Program-made: the position numbers and the translations under genes
Notes under the pieces: model-generated
The model's database searches: none
What the model saw: the letters and a program-made list of their open reading frames with translations, nothing else
What the model was told of the DNA's origin: nothing
Part shown: one piece after another, positions 52,735-61,359 of the stretch
Layout of the letters: every line of letters begins with the position of its first letter
Position numbering within the stretch: position 1 is the first letter of the stretch
Assembly: GCA_035555595.1 (NCBI GenBank)
Contig: DATMGK010000085.1
Span: 8,039-72,038, forward strand
Length of the DNA stretch: 64,000 bases
Source of the DNA: Croceibacterium_A sp035555595
GTDB lineage: Bacteria > Pseudomonadota > Alphaproteobacteria > Sphingomonadales > Sphingomonadaceae
Direction of reading: 5' to 3'

Positions 52735-54123
52735 ATGTTGAGCAAAGACCGATCGAGCACCCGTGCACAATCCCGCTTCTGCTTCATTTTGATCGCAGTT
52801 CTGCTGATAATGCTGTGGATCAGCGGTGGAGCCTCCCGGGCTGACGTTAGCGGACAAATCATCACAAGGGCAGCTTCCTGGATAGTCCTCATCGTCTTTA
52901 TCTTTTTCGGACAGCGTCCAGCTTTGAGCTCCGTAAAGCCCGTGGCATTTTTCATTCTCGCGTCTGCGATATTGCTAACGCTGCAATTGCTCCCCCTTCC
53001 CCCTTCCGTGTGGACCGCGCTACCTGGCAGGCAATTATTGGAGCAGGCCGCAACAGTTACCGGTCAAGACCAGCCTTGGCGCCCCTTGTCCATTTCGCCC
53101 GGCTGGACGGTCAACGCGCTCTCTTCTCTGATAGTGCCAGCGACCATGTGCCTATTGCTTGCAGCCCTCGCAACCGCAGAGCACTGGCGTATGCTGACAC
53201 TCCTTCTTGGGTTAATTATCGCGTCATCCCTGCTGGGGCTTTTGCAGTTTTCTGGCGGGCACTTCGATCATCCGTTAATCAATGATGTTCGCGGCTCCGT
53301 CAGCGCCTCCTTTGCCAATCGAAACCACTTCGCGCTTTTTGCGGCATTCGGCTGCATCCTTGCACCAGCATGGGCATTCCGAGAGGAACGCCGCGGAAGG
53401 TGGAGAATACCGATCGCATTAGCCCTGCTGATGTTGTTTGCACTTATCATCCTGGCTACTGGATCGCGTACAGGAATGCTGCTTGGCGCCTTGGCGATAT
53501 GCCTAGGGCTGCTAAATGTCCGGTTGCAGATTCGCTCAGAGCTTAACCGCCTTCCCCGGCGCACCTCACTCGTCCTGATCGGAACCTGCGTAGTCTTGCT
53601 CGTCACCGCGATTGCACTCAGCATCTCGCTTGGCAGAGCCGTCTCCTTGGACCGGGCGTTTGCCCTTGATGCCGGAGAGGATCTACGTCGCCTCGCCCTC
53701 CCTACTGTATGGGAAATGGCCAAGCTCTATTTTCCTTTTGGATCCGGAATTGGAACTTTTGATCCGGTCTATCGCATTCACGAACCAGAAAACCTCTTAA
53801 GCTTCAACTACTTCAATCACGCTCATAATGATTTTCTGGAGATTATCCTTGACGCCGGCTTGCCCGGCTTGATCCTCTTGCTTGGCGCTGTTGTTTGGTG
53901 GCTCGTGAAAAGCCTGAAGGCTTGGCGTTCAAAAGGCTCCCGACTGCTCCTACCCCGTATTGGCTCCATGTTGTTGTTCCTTACCTTTCTCGCTAGTATT
54001 ACGGACTATCCTGCTCGCACTCCTATGATTATGGCGATCGTGGTAATTGCCGCCGTTTGGCTGAATGGATCACAAAACCGGGAAACGGTTGCGAGTTTGG
54101 CAGGGCGAGACGCAGAAATATAA
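52735..54123 (+). CDS. O-antigen ligase-type protein (Wzy_C family)
   Basis: This 462-residue membrane protein has about 11 helices. It has the Wzy_C/O-antigen ligase features: GSVSASFANRNHFALFAAFG, LATGSRTGMLLG and the loop LLSFNYFNHAHNDFLEIILDAGLPGLILLL, whose His in HAHND is the conserved residue of the ligase family. It could join polysaccharide to lipid A or polymerise a second glycan. It is divergent from the lipoprotein gene. Homology does not decide between ligase and polymerase. Confidence 0.85.
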   Translation: MLSKDRSSTRAQSRFCFILIAVLLIMLWISGGASRADVSGQIITRAASWIVLIVFIFFGQRPALSSVKPVAFFILASAILLTLQLLPLPPSVWTALPGRQLLEQAATVTGQDQPWRPLSISPGWTVNALSSLIVPATMCLLLAALATAEHWRMLTLLLGLIIASSLLGLLQFSGGHFDHPLINDVRGSVSASFANRNHFALFAAFGCILAPAWAFREERRGRWRIPIALALLMLFALIILATGSRTGMLLGALAICLGLLNVRLQIRSELNRLPRRTSLVLIGTCVVLLVTAIALSISLGRAVSLDRAFALDAGEDLRRLALPTVWEMAKLYFPFGSGIGTFDPVYRIHEPENLLSFNYFNHAHNDFLEIILDAGLPGLILLLGAVVWWLVKSLKAWRSKGSRLLLPRIGSMLLFLTFLASITDYPARTPMIMAIVVIAAVWLNGSQNRETVASLAGRDAEI

Positions 54124-54137
54124 CGTTGGGGCAAACA

Positions 54138-54278
54138 ATGGATTTATCGCGCGAGTTGATCGCATATGGTCTGATTTTGGCGGTAATAATTATCGGCGTT
54201 CCATGGCTGGCGATTGTCCGGATAAGGATAAAACGGCAGAGGCTTCGGCGCAAAGGCATAAAGACATTCGGCCATTGA
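54138..54278 (+). CDS. Small membrane protein, unknown function
   Basis: A 46-residue protein starting at ATG 54138, 14 bp after the ligase-type gene: one hydrophobic helix (ELIAYGLILAVIIIGVPWLAIV) followed by a strongly basic tail RIRIKRQRLRRKG. A GGGG motif lies upstream. The pattern is that of a true small inner-membrane protein, but I have no family match. Confidence 0.5.
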   Translation: MDLSRELIAYGLILAVIIIGVPWLAIVRIRIKRQRLRRKGIKTFGH

Positions 54279-54408
54279 GGCTGTGTCCCTTCCGCTCTTG
54301 GCAACCCATCCGCTTTGCGTGGATTCCAGCGTCATCAGGAATAGGCCACCCTTGTAATTCTGCTGCAACATCGCCATTGGGGGCGCGGTTGCCACCCACA
54401 GCGGATTG

Positions 54409-55893
54409 ATGAACCTGACCCACACCCTTGAAGCGGATGGGCTTGACGCGAATAGCGACAAGCTGCGCGAAGAGTGCGGCATCTTCGGCGTGATTGGCGC
54501 GCACGAAGCTGCTGCCATATGTGCGCTCGGCCTGCATGCACTACAGCATCGCGGGCAGGAAGCTGTCGGCATTACCAGCTTCGACGGCGCGGAATTTTTT
54601 TCCCGCCGTGGGCTTGGTCATGTGGCCGACAATTTCTCCAGCGGCGAATCCATTGCAGAACTGCCCGGCACGATGGCTGTGGGCCATGTGCGCTATTCCA
54701 CCACTGGCGGCGCCGGCCTGCGCAACGTGCAGCCGCTCTACGCGGATCTAGCCAGCGGCGGTTTCGCGGTGGCACATAACGGCAATATATCGAACGCCGG
54801 GCATCTGAAGCGCGATCTGGTTCAGCGCGGCGCGATCTTTCAGTCGACATCCGACACCGAAGTCATCATCCACCTGGTGGCTACAAGCCGCTTCAAGTCG
54901 ATGCTGGATCGTTTCGTCGATGCGCTGCGGCTGGTCGAAGGCGCCTACGCCCTCATCGTAACCACCCCTCGTGGAATGGCCGCCTGCCGCGATCCGCTCG
55001 GCATCCGTCCCCTTGTGATGGGCAAGCTGGGCGACGCAGTGGTGTTCGCCAGCGAGACCGTAGCACTGGACGTGGTTGGCGCTGAATTCGTACGCCAGAT
55101 AGAACCGGGCGAACTGGTTGAGGTCGATTTCGACGGATCGATCCGCTCGCACCGTCCCTTCGGTGATATCGCACCCCGTCCGTGCATTTTCGAGCACGTC
55201 TATTTCAGTCGCCCGGATTCGATCTTCAATGACCGCTCGGTCTATGAATCGCGTCGGCAGATCGGGGTGGAGCTGGCGCGCGAAGCTTTGGTTGATGCGG
55301 ATCTGGTCGTGCCAGTCCCGGATAGCGGAGTTCCGGCGGCAATCGGTTATTCTCAGCAGTCGGGAATCCCGTTTGAGCTAGGGATCATCCGCTCCCATTA
55401 TGTCGGCCGGACCTTCATTCAACCCTCTGACGGTGCCCGACACGCCAGCGTAAAGCGCAAGCACAACGCCAATCGCAAACTGGTCGAAGGCAAGCGCATC
55501 GTCCTGATCGACGACTCCATCGTGCGTGGCACCACCTCGATGAAAATCGTGCAGATGATGCGGGATGCCGGCGCAAGCGAGGTTCATTTCCGCGTAGCCA
55601 GCCCGCCCACTGGTCACGGCTGCTACTATGGCGTGGACACGCCGGAGCGCTCCAAGCTGTTGGCTGGGCGAATGGATGTCGACGCGATGTGCGAATTCAT
55701 CCATGCTGATAGCCTGGCCTTCGTATCGATAGACGGCCTCTATCGTGCGGTCGGCCTGCCTTCGCGCGACAATGTTTGTCCGCAGTATTGCGATGCCTGC
55801 TTCACCGGGGATTACCCAACGGCGTTGACCGATCTTGGGGAACGCCGGCAGAGCGACGCGCAACTTTCGCTCCCCGTCAACAAGGTCGCCTGA
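54409..55893 (+). CDS. purF: Amidophosphoribosyltransferase
   Basis: PurF makes phosphoribosylamine, the first committed step of purine synthesis. The 494-residue protein has a short propeptide and CGIFGVIGA, giving Cys23 as the mature N-terminal nucleophile after cleavage. The glutaminase part continues GHVRYSTTGGAGLRNVQPL; the PRPP site is RIVLIDDSIVRGTTSMKIV. The C-terminal cysteines CPQYCDACF are those expected for the iron-sulfur cluster of the B. subtilis-type enzyme. ATG 54409 is chosen over TTG 54406. The stop overlaps the next gene by one base. Confidence 0.95.
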   Translation: MNLTHTLEADGLDANSDKLREECGIFGVIGAHEAAAICALGLHALQHRGQEAVGITSFDGAEFFSRRGLGHVADNFSSGESIAELPGTMAVGHVRYSTTGGAGLRNVQPLYADLASGGFAVAHNGNISNAGHLKRDLVQRGAIFQSTSDTEVIIHLVATSRFKSMLDRFVDALRLVEGAYALIVTTPRGMAACRDPLGIRPLVMGKLGDAVVFASETVALDVVGAEFVRQIEPGELVEVDFDGSIRSHRPFGDIAPRPCIFEHVYFSRPDSIFNDRSVYESRRQIGVELAREALVDADLVVPVPDSGVPAAIGYSQQSGIPFELGIIRSHYVGRTFIQPSDGARHASVKRKHNANRKLVEGKRIVLIDDSIVRGTTSMKIVQMMRDAGASEVHFRVASPPTGHGCYYGVDTPERSKLLAGRMDVDAMCEFIHADSLAFVSIDGLYRAVGLPSRDNVCPQYCDACFTGDYPTALTDLGERRQSDAQLSLPVNKVA

Positions 55894-56609
55894 TGCAGGG
55901 TGACAAGCCTCTGGAAGGGCGCATTGCGCTTGTTACGGGCGCAAGCCGGGGCATTGGCGCCGCAGCCGCAAGCGCTCTGGCAAAAGCTGGTGCACACGTG
56001 GTGCTCACCGCTCGCACCCCGGCCGACCTGGAAACGGTGGAGGAAACCATCCATCAGGCCGGCGGAACAGCCACCATCGCACCGATGGATCTCACAGAGA
56101 GCGATTCGATCGGCCGCCTCGCCACCGCCGTGGCCGAACGCTGGGGACGGCTCGACATTCTCGTGATCAACGCTGCAGTTCTACCCCAGCTGACACCCGT
56201 CGCGCAGATCGAGCAGAGGGGCTTCAATCAAGCCCTCACGCTCAACGTTCTAGCTACACAGGTATTGATCTCCTCGTTCGACGCTCTTCTGAAACGCAGC
56301 GAAGCTGGCAGAATCATAGGCATGACCAGCAGCCTAGGCACTCAACCCCGGGCCTACTGGGGCGCCTATGCGGCTAGCAAAGCAGCATTCGAAGCCTTGC
56401 TGTTGTGCCACGGGCAAGAAATAGAGCGGATATCAAACACCCGCGTGGCTTTGATCGATCCCGGCGCCACCCGCACCGAGATGCGCGCCCGGGCCTATCC
56501 GGGCGAAGATCCAAGTTCGGTAAAAGCGCCGGAAGTAGTCGCGGAGCGGATTGTGGAAATGCTGGCCGAAGAGTGTCCCAATCTGCATCGAGAGCGGGTC
56601 GGAGGCTGA
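55893..56609 (+). CDS. SDR-family NAD(P)-dependent oxidoreductase
   Basis: The 238-residue classical short-chain dehydrogenase has the cofactor motif VTGASRGIGAAAASAL, NAAV, and the active-site Ser-Tyr-Lys in GMTSSLGTQPRAYWGAYAASKAAFEALL (YAASK). The start ATG 55893 overlaps the purF stop (TGATG), so it is translationally coupled. The substrate is unknown. Confidence 0.88.
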   Translation: MQGDKPLEGRIALVTGASRGIGAAAASALAKAGAHVVLTARTPADLETVEETIHQAGGTATIAPMDLTESDSIGRLATAVAERWGRLDILVINAAVLPQLTPVAQIEQRGFNQALTLNVLATQVLISSFDALLKRSEAGRIIGMTSSLGTQPRAYWGAYAASKAAFEALLLCHGQEIERISNTRVALIDPGATRTEMRARAYPGEDPSSVKAPEVVAERIVEMLAEECPNLHRERVGG

Positions 56610-56699
56610 CGCAGTCTAGGCACGGGCGTAGAGGCCAACAAGTAGCGTCGCGGCAGGATAAGAGCGTCTGCTGACGATCAAATCCAGGGGGAAGTTGAT

Positions 56700-57662
56700 T
56701 TGACTCGACAATCATTCAGCCGCCGTCGTGTTCTCGTGACAGGGGGCGCCGGGTTTCTCGGATCACACCTTATAGACCGGCTGCTTGAGCGTGGCGATGA
56801 GGTGTTGTGTGTCGACAACTTGTTCACCGGCGACAAGACCAACATCGATCATCTGGCCAACGAGCCGCGCTTCGAGTTCATGCGCCACGATGTCTGCTTC
56901 CCACTCTATGTAGAAGTGGACGCAATCTACAATCTGGCATGCCCTGCCTCGCCAGTGCACTATCAGCACGATCCAGTGCAAACTACCAAAACGAGTGTAA
57001 TCGGTGCGATCAATATGCTGGGCCTCGCCAAGCGATTGAAAGTGCCGATTTTTCAAGCCTCCACTAGCGAGGTCTATGGTGATCCAGCGGTTCACCCGCA
57101 AAACGAAGCCTATTGGGGCAACGTGAACCCCATAGGCATTCGCAGCTGCTATGATGAGGGCAAGCGTTGCGCTGAAACGCTTTTCTTCGACTATCACCGC
57201 CAACATGGACTAGACATCAAAGTCGTGCGTATCTTCAATACTTACGGCCCGCGGATGCATGCTGCAGACGGTCGGGTGGTGTCCAACTTCATCGTTCAAG
57301 CGTTGCAGGGCGAAGACATCACAATATACGGAGATGGCCAGCAGACTCGTTCATTCTGTTACGTGGACGACCTGGTGCGTGGCTTCCTCGCCTTCATGGA
57401 CGCAGGCCCTGAAGTTCATGGCCCGATCAACATTGGCAATCCCAACGAGTTCACTATCCGTGAACTAGCTGAGAAGGTCATATCCAAAATCGGCGGTAGA
57501 TCGAAGTTGGTGCAGATGCCCCTGCCCCAGGATGATCCCATGCAGCGCAAGCCGGATATAACAAAAGCACGGGAAGTGCTCGATTGGCAGCCACAGGTTC
57601 AACTTGATGAGGGTTTGGACCGTACCATTGCTTATTTTCGTGGAGTTATCGGGAATAGATAA
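56700..57662 (+). CDS. UDP-glucuronate decarboxylase (UDP-xylose synthase)
   Basis: The 320-residue extended-SDR enzyme has LVTGGAGFLGSHLIDRLLERGDEV, the DNLFTGDKTNI loop, FQASTSEVYGDP and the catalytic Tyr-Lys in RSCYDEGKRCAETLFFDY, diagnostic of UXS. VVRIFNTYGPRMHAADGRVVSNFI and GPINIGNPNEFTIRELAEKV follow. It forms UDP-xylose from UDP-glucuronate. The start is a TTG at 56700, with AGGGGGA seven bases before it and no earlier ATG in frame. Confidence 0.9.
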   Translation: MTRQSFSRRRVLVTGGAGFLGSHLIDRLLERGDEVLCVDNLFTGDKTNIDHLANEPRFEFMRHDVCFPLYVEVDAIYNLACPASPVHYQHDPVQTTKTSVIGAINMLGLAKRLKVPIFQASTSEVYGDPAVHPQNEAYWGNVNPIGIRSCYDEGKRCAETLFFDYHRQHGLDIKVVRIFNTYGPRMHAADGRVVSNFIVQALQGEDITIYGDGQQTRSFCYVDDLVRGFLAFMDAGPEVHGPINIGNPNEFTIRELAEKVISKIGGRSKLVQMPLPQDDPMQRKPDITKAREVLDWQPQVQLDEGLDRTIAYFRGVIGNR

Positions 57663-57778
57663 CTCACCAAGATCGGTCAGAAAGAGCGCTTTAACCATTT
57701 TCGAGGACTCTTCAGCAACCATCTGGCCCATACTTTCAAGGCACGCAGCACCCACTATGCGTGATGAGGAATAGGACC

Positions 57779-58123
57779 ATGCCCCTGCAGAGCACGCTCG
57801 GCCGCTATCATGTTGCGGCACAGGAGGATCGCTCCGCGCCTCGGACTAAGCTGGCCATTCCCGCACAACTGCGGGCATCGGGTGCACGGGCTTTTCAAAC
57901 GGTGGTGAATGATCTTTCGCTGTCGGGCTTTTCCGCCACGGCCATCACCCGTATGCATCCCGGTATCGTGTGCTGGCTGACACTGCCCGGGCTTGAGGCG
58001 CTGCAGGGTGAGGTTGTCTGGTGGGAAAACAATCTGTGCGGGTGTGCGTTTGCGAACCTGCTCAGCCCGATTGTTCATGACAATATTCTCGCGCGGTATC
58101 GTGATGGAGGCTTTGGCGGCTGA
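57779..58123 (+). CDS. PilZ-domain protein
   Basis: The 114-residue protein is a single PilZ domain. The c-di-GMP-binding pattern appears as RSAPRTKLAIPAQLR (RxxxR-like) followed by NDLSLSGFSATAI, the D/NxSxxG motif. ATG 57779 is preceded by a GAGGA-containing ribosome site; ATG 57764 is an alternative. It lies after UDP-glucuronate decarboxylase and could tune surface polysaccharide synthesis by c-di-GMP. Confidence 0.8.
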   Translation: MPLQSTLGRYHVAAQEDRSAPRTKLAIPAQLRASGARAFQTVVNDLSLSGFSATAITRMHPGIVCWLTLPGLEALQGEVVWWENNLCGCAFANLLSPIVHDNILARYRDGGFGG

Positions 58124-58132
58124 TCGGCTGTC

Positions 58133-59368
58133 TCATTGCTTCACCAGCGTCACCTGGCTGACGGTGATACCGCCGCCGCGGAAGCCGCCTTCGCAATACA
58201 TCAGATAGAAGCGCCATAGATCGCAGAATCGCTGGTCGAATCCGGCGGGCAGGCGGTTTTCCGCAACCGCAGCCTCGAAGTTTGCGCGCCAGATCTTTAG
58301 CGTTTCGGCATAGTCGAGGCCGAAGTCCTCCTGGTCCTGCCATGACAGTCCACGCGCTTCCGCAAGGGTGCGAAACTCGCTGGTTTTGATCAGCAGGCCG
58401 CCGGGGAATACGTAGGCCTGGATGAAGTCCGCGTTGCGCGCGTAGCCTTCGAAAAGATCATCCTGCATGGCGATGAACTGGATCGCCGCGCGGCCGCCAG
58501 GTTTCAGGTTGCGGGCCACGCAGTCCATGAACTTGGGCCAGTATTCGCGCCCCAGTGCCTCCACCATCTCCACGCTGACAATGCCATCGAACTGGCCGGA
58601 GGTATCGCGATAGTCCTGCTTGAGGAACGAAACCTGAGGATGGTGTGAGCGGGCCCATGCCAGTTGTTCGTCAGACAGGCTGATTGCCGTGACGCGGCTG
58701 CCATGGTCCGCGAAGTAACCCGCGAGTGCGCCCCAGCCACAGCCGATCTCCAGCAGAGTTTCAGGCGTTCCCAGCCGATCGGCCAATCGCTGCCACTTGC
58801 GCTTCTGCGCGGCGTCCAGCGGATCGGCGGCCACGCGGTAGGCACTGGAATAGCTCATCGTCGGGTCGAGCCATGCGCCGTAGAAGTCGTTGCCGAGATC
58901 GTAGTGCGCGTGAATGTTCCGTTCCGCCTGCACCCGCGTGTTGCGGTTGAGCCAGTGCAGTGTGCGGAGAGCGATTCGCCACGGCCCCTTTGCGCGGCCG
59001 GTTTCGCCGAGAGCGGAGCCGTTGGCGGAGAAGATCGCGAAGATATCGACCGGGTCGGAGCTGGCCCATTCGCCTGCCTCCCACGCCTGATACCACCCGA
59101 TCGAGCCACCGGTGGCGAGCCGCAGTAGGGCCCGCCAGTCGCTGATCTGCACTTGCGCTTCGAAGCCGGGCGCCCGGCCACCCAGGCGGCGACGGGTGCC
59201 ATCGGGCAGGTCGGCCACAAGCGTTCCGCGTTCCAGCCCCGTGTCGATCCGATCCAGCAGCTTGTGAAAACCGGGAGCGAACAGCCGCGCGAGCAGGCCC
59301 GGCGCAAAGCCGAACCGCTGCCCGGAATGGAGCAGCACATTACCTCGCCGTGCGCTCTCCCCTGTCAT
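58133..59368 (-). CDS. Cyclopropane-fatty-acyl-phospholipid synthase family protein
   Basis: The 411-residue protein (start ATG 59368; ATG 59410 adds 14 residues, neither has a clear ribosome site) has an N-terminal lipid-binding part and a SAM methyltransferase. Motifs: YDLGNDFYGAWLDPTMSYSSAY, LLEIGCGWGALAGYFADHGSRVTAISLSDEQL (SAM site) and IVSVEMVEALGREYWPKF. Homologues methylate unsaturated acyl chains or make cyclopropanes. It converges on the PilZ gene, 9 bp away. Confidence 0.88.
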   Translation of the reverse strand: MTGESARRGNVLLHSGQRFGFAPGLLARLFAPGFHKLLDRIDTGLERGTLVADLPDGTRRRLGGRAPGFEAQVQISDWRALLRLATGGSIGWYQAWEAGEWASSDPVDIFAIFSANGSALGETGRAKGPWRIALRTLHWLNRNTRVQAERNIHAHYDLGNDFYGAWLDPTMSYSSAYRVAADPLDAAQKRKWQRLADRLGTPETLLEIGCGWGALAGYFADHGSRVTAISLSDEQLAWARSHHPQVSFLKQDYRDTSGQFDGIVSVEMVEALGREYWPKFMDCVARNLKPGGRAAIQFIAMQDDLFEGYARNADFIQAYVFPGGLLIKTSEFRTLAEARGLSWQDQEDFGLDYAETLKIWRANFEAAVAENRLPAGFDQRFCDLWRFYLMYCEGGFRGGGITVSQVTLVKQ

Positions 59369-59451
59369 GGCCGCTATATGGACACCGACCCGCCGGGTCC
59401 GCAACCCCATCGGCAGGCGACAGGCACCGCCCCCGCCGATATGACGGCGGG

Positions 59452-60096
59452 ATGACCCCTGCCCCTTACCTCTCTCGCCGAGCGGCGCTTTCGATATCGC
59501 TGCTGTGCTGGGCAGGCTTTGCCGTGGTTGCGGCGCTCGTCATCGCGGGCAGAGGCGCGGGTTTCGATCATGCCGGAACCGTGCTGTGGCGGTCCGCCGA
59601 TACACTTTCGCCCCGCATGACCGTGATGGTGCGCGATATCAGCGCGATGGGCGGCGCGGTGGTTCGCAATGTCATCGCCATTTCCGTCGTTATCACCCTG
59701 CTGTTCCTGCGAATGAAGCGAGAGGCGGCATTGCTGGTGTTCACCGCACTTTCCGGCACGGCGGTCGCGGCGGGGCTGAAGCTGCTGTTCGATCGCCCGC
59801 GCCCCGACATTCTGCCGCATCTGGTGGAAGTCAGCGATACCAGCTTCCCCAGCGGGCACAGCTTCAACTCGGCGGTCACTTACCTTGCCATCGCCTTCGC
59901 GCTTTGCGCGCTGGCCCGTTCGAAGGCAGCGAGCCGGACGCTGATAGCCGGAGCAATGGCGATCTCTCTGACAGTAGCGTGGAGCCGCGTGTGGCTGGGC
60001 GTTCATTATCCTACCGATGTCATCGCGGGATGGCTAGGTGGCGTCGGCTGGGCCTTGTTGCTGGCAGGTCTAGCGCAAGCTTCGGTAAGGCGCTGA
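59452..60096 (+). CDS. PAP2-family membrane phosphatase
   Basis: The 214-residue protein has about five helices and all three phosphatase motifs: KLLFDRPRP (KxxxxxxRP), PSGHSFNSA and SRVWLGVHYPTDVIAG (SRxxxxxHxxxD). Such enzymes dephosphorylate undecaprenyl pyrophosphate or phospholipids. ATG 59452 is chosen as it begins a clean N-terminal helix; a longer frame upstream overlaps the divergent gene. Its last 77 bp overlap the convergent YdjM-type gene. Confidence 0.87.
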   Translation: MTPAPYLSRRAALSISLLCWAGFAVVAALVIAGRGAGFDHAGTVLWRSADTLSPRMTVMVRDISAMGGAVVRNVIAISVVITLLFLRMKREAALLVFTALSGTAVAAGLKLLFDRPRPDILPHLVEVSDTSFPSGHSFNSAVTYLAIAFALCALARSKAASRTLIAGAMAISLTVAWSRVWLGVHYPTDVIAGWLGGVGWALLLAGLAQASVRR

Positions 60097-60997
60097 CGCA
60101 GGTTTGCGGCGGCAGGGCCACCGAGAACCGCCCGCCCCCGCCCAACTGGGATGCAAACCGCGCATCGCCAAGCACCCAGTGGCCGTCCGCCCCGCGTGCG
60201 ACGTAGGGCGCGCGGGACCAGAACAGGAAGGCGTCAACACGCGGATCGGCACGACGCGCCGTCGCCAGATCGCACGAGGCCAGCGGCACGGTATCGATTG
60301 GGACACCGTCGATGCTCCACCCGCCTGCACCGTCGCCCGTAATCATCTCCCGCCGCCAGAACGTGAGCGGTGTGGGATTGGCGATCGCCACGGCGGGGTA
60401 AGGTTCCGTCATGCGCGCGCGTTGCTCAGCCGTGAAAGTCAGCAATTTGTTGCCGCCCATGTAGGCAACGAGGACGGCAAGCGTCAGGAGAGCGGGCCGA
60501 CGCCATTCACCGCCCCGCTTCTCTCGCCGCAGCGAGAACCATGTGGCGAAGCCGAGGCCAATCCATAGCCACAGATCGATGATGAACAGCACATCGCCGT
60601 AGAACCAGCGATGGCTGAACGGTTCGAACAGGCGGATGCCATAGCTGTTCATCCAGTCCATCACCGGATGACTGAGGCAGCCAATCAGCGACAGGACATA
60701 GAGCCAACCGAACCGCACGGGCAGGCGCGCGTCCGGCCGCTTGCCCCGCCCCGCCTGCCATCGATCCCAGCCATAGAGGATCGCCGCCAGTGCCAGCGGC
60801 AGCAGCACCCACGCGATCGGCCCATGCGTAAGCCCGCGCCGCATCGCGAGGCTTTCGATGCCGTAGAACGTGCAGACGCCGTCGATGTCCGGAATGTTCG
60901 CGCCGATCACCAGCGCCGCCATGCCAAGGCCGGTCTTCTTCTTGAGGCCAGTCTGGCCGATCAGCGCGCCGACGAGACTGTGAGTGAGGTTGTCCAT
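60020..60997 (-). CDS. Inner-membrane metal-dependent hydrolase, YdjM/LexA-regulated type
   Basis: The 325-residue protein begins DNLTHSLVGALIGQTGLKKKTGLGMAALVIGANIPDIDGV, the histidine/aspartate signature of the YdjM-like (DUF457) metal-dependent hydrolases, then RRGLTHGPIAW and CLSHPVMDWMNSYG. About five helices are followed by a C-terminal soluble domain of 120 residues. The role is unknown. No LexA box is claimed. Upstream lies a 349 bp intergenic region with phased repeats. Confidence 0.82.
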   Translation of the reverse strand: MDNLTHSLVGALIGQTGLKKKTGLGMAALVIGANIPDIDGVCTFYGIESLAMRRGLTHGPIAWVLLPLALAAILYGWDRWQAGRGKRPDARLPVRFGWLYVLSLIGCLSHPVMDWMNSYGIRLFEPFSHRWFYGDVLFIIDLWLWIGLGFATWFSLRREKRGGEWRRPALLTLAVLVAYMGGNKLLTFTAEQRARMTEPYPAVAIANPTPLTFWRREMITGDGAGGWSIDGVPIDTVPLASCDLATARRADPRVDAFLFWSRAPYVARGADGHWVLGDARFASQLGGGGRFSVALPPQTCVSALPKLALDLPATRPSRRHLAIPR

Positions 60998-61038
60998 CAG
61001 CCGCCCTTATCCGACCCGCACGGCGCGGTAGCCGGGGA

Positions 61039-61056
61039 TGTTGACACTGTTGACAC
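61039..61056 (+). repeat. Tandem 9 bp repeat TGTTGACAC
   Basis: Two perfect, adjacent copies of TGTTGACAC (61039-61047, 61048-61056), within 30 bp of the first phased motif. It lies about 40 bp upstream of the YdjM-type gene start (minus strand). Confidence 0.85.
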
Positions 61057-61082
61057 GGTTCAGGGGCAAAAGGGCGAAATCC

Positions 61083-61192
61083 GTCACCTTTCGCCCCCGA
61101 AGCGTCGCCTTTGATGAAAAACCGTCGCCTTGGCGTGCGCGAGGCGTCGCTTTTCCGAAGGCAGGTGTCGCTTTCGATCGGCGCGTGTCGCC
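61083..61192. repeat. Six phased GTCRC(C/T)TT motifs at 20-22 bp spacing
   Basis: GTC starts at 61083, 61104, 61124, 61146, 61167 and 61187, with intervals of 21, 20, 22, 21 and 20 bp. Each is followed by ACC, GCC or GCT and a T run. The spacing is two helical turns, so all copies face the same side of the DNA. The block is noncoding on both strands by my reading; small frames that cross it have no ribosome site or family match. It fills most of the 349 bp gap 60998-61346. Confidence 0.8.
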
Positions 61193-61338
61193 TTTCAGGC
61201 GCTTCCCAATGGAGCCCCCTCGACCAATATCATCTGTTCCCGCCATCCGGCCAACGTCGCACGGAAAGGCGAGGTAGGACAGAGGGTTTCGGGGCGTTCA
61301 TTGCGCCGGACCTGAAGCCCCGAAGCAAGGACCAGTGA

Positions 61339-61359
61339 GGTGGAGGCTAAGCCTCCACC
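61339..61359 (-). terminator. Hairpin enclosing the korB stop codon
   Basis: GGTGGAGGC (61339-61347) and GCCTCCACC (61351-61359) form a perfect 9 bp stem with a 3 nt loop that contains part of the korB stop codon. It probably marks the end of the korAB transcript; there is no T tract after it. Confidence 0.6.

Noticed and set aside
54299..54316. Possible sigma-54 site (TGGCA followed by GC at ten bases) upstream of purF
   Set aside because: Only the -24 half matches; the -12 half lacks TTGC and purF is not expected to be sigma-54 dependent.
61007..61246. A small minus-strand frame with repeated Lys-Ala-Thr across the phased array
   Set aside because: The amino acid repetition is a reading of the 21 bp DNA period; no ribosome site, signal or homologue is recognised.
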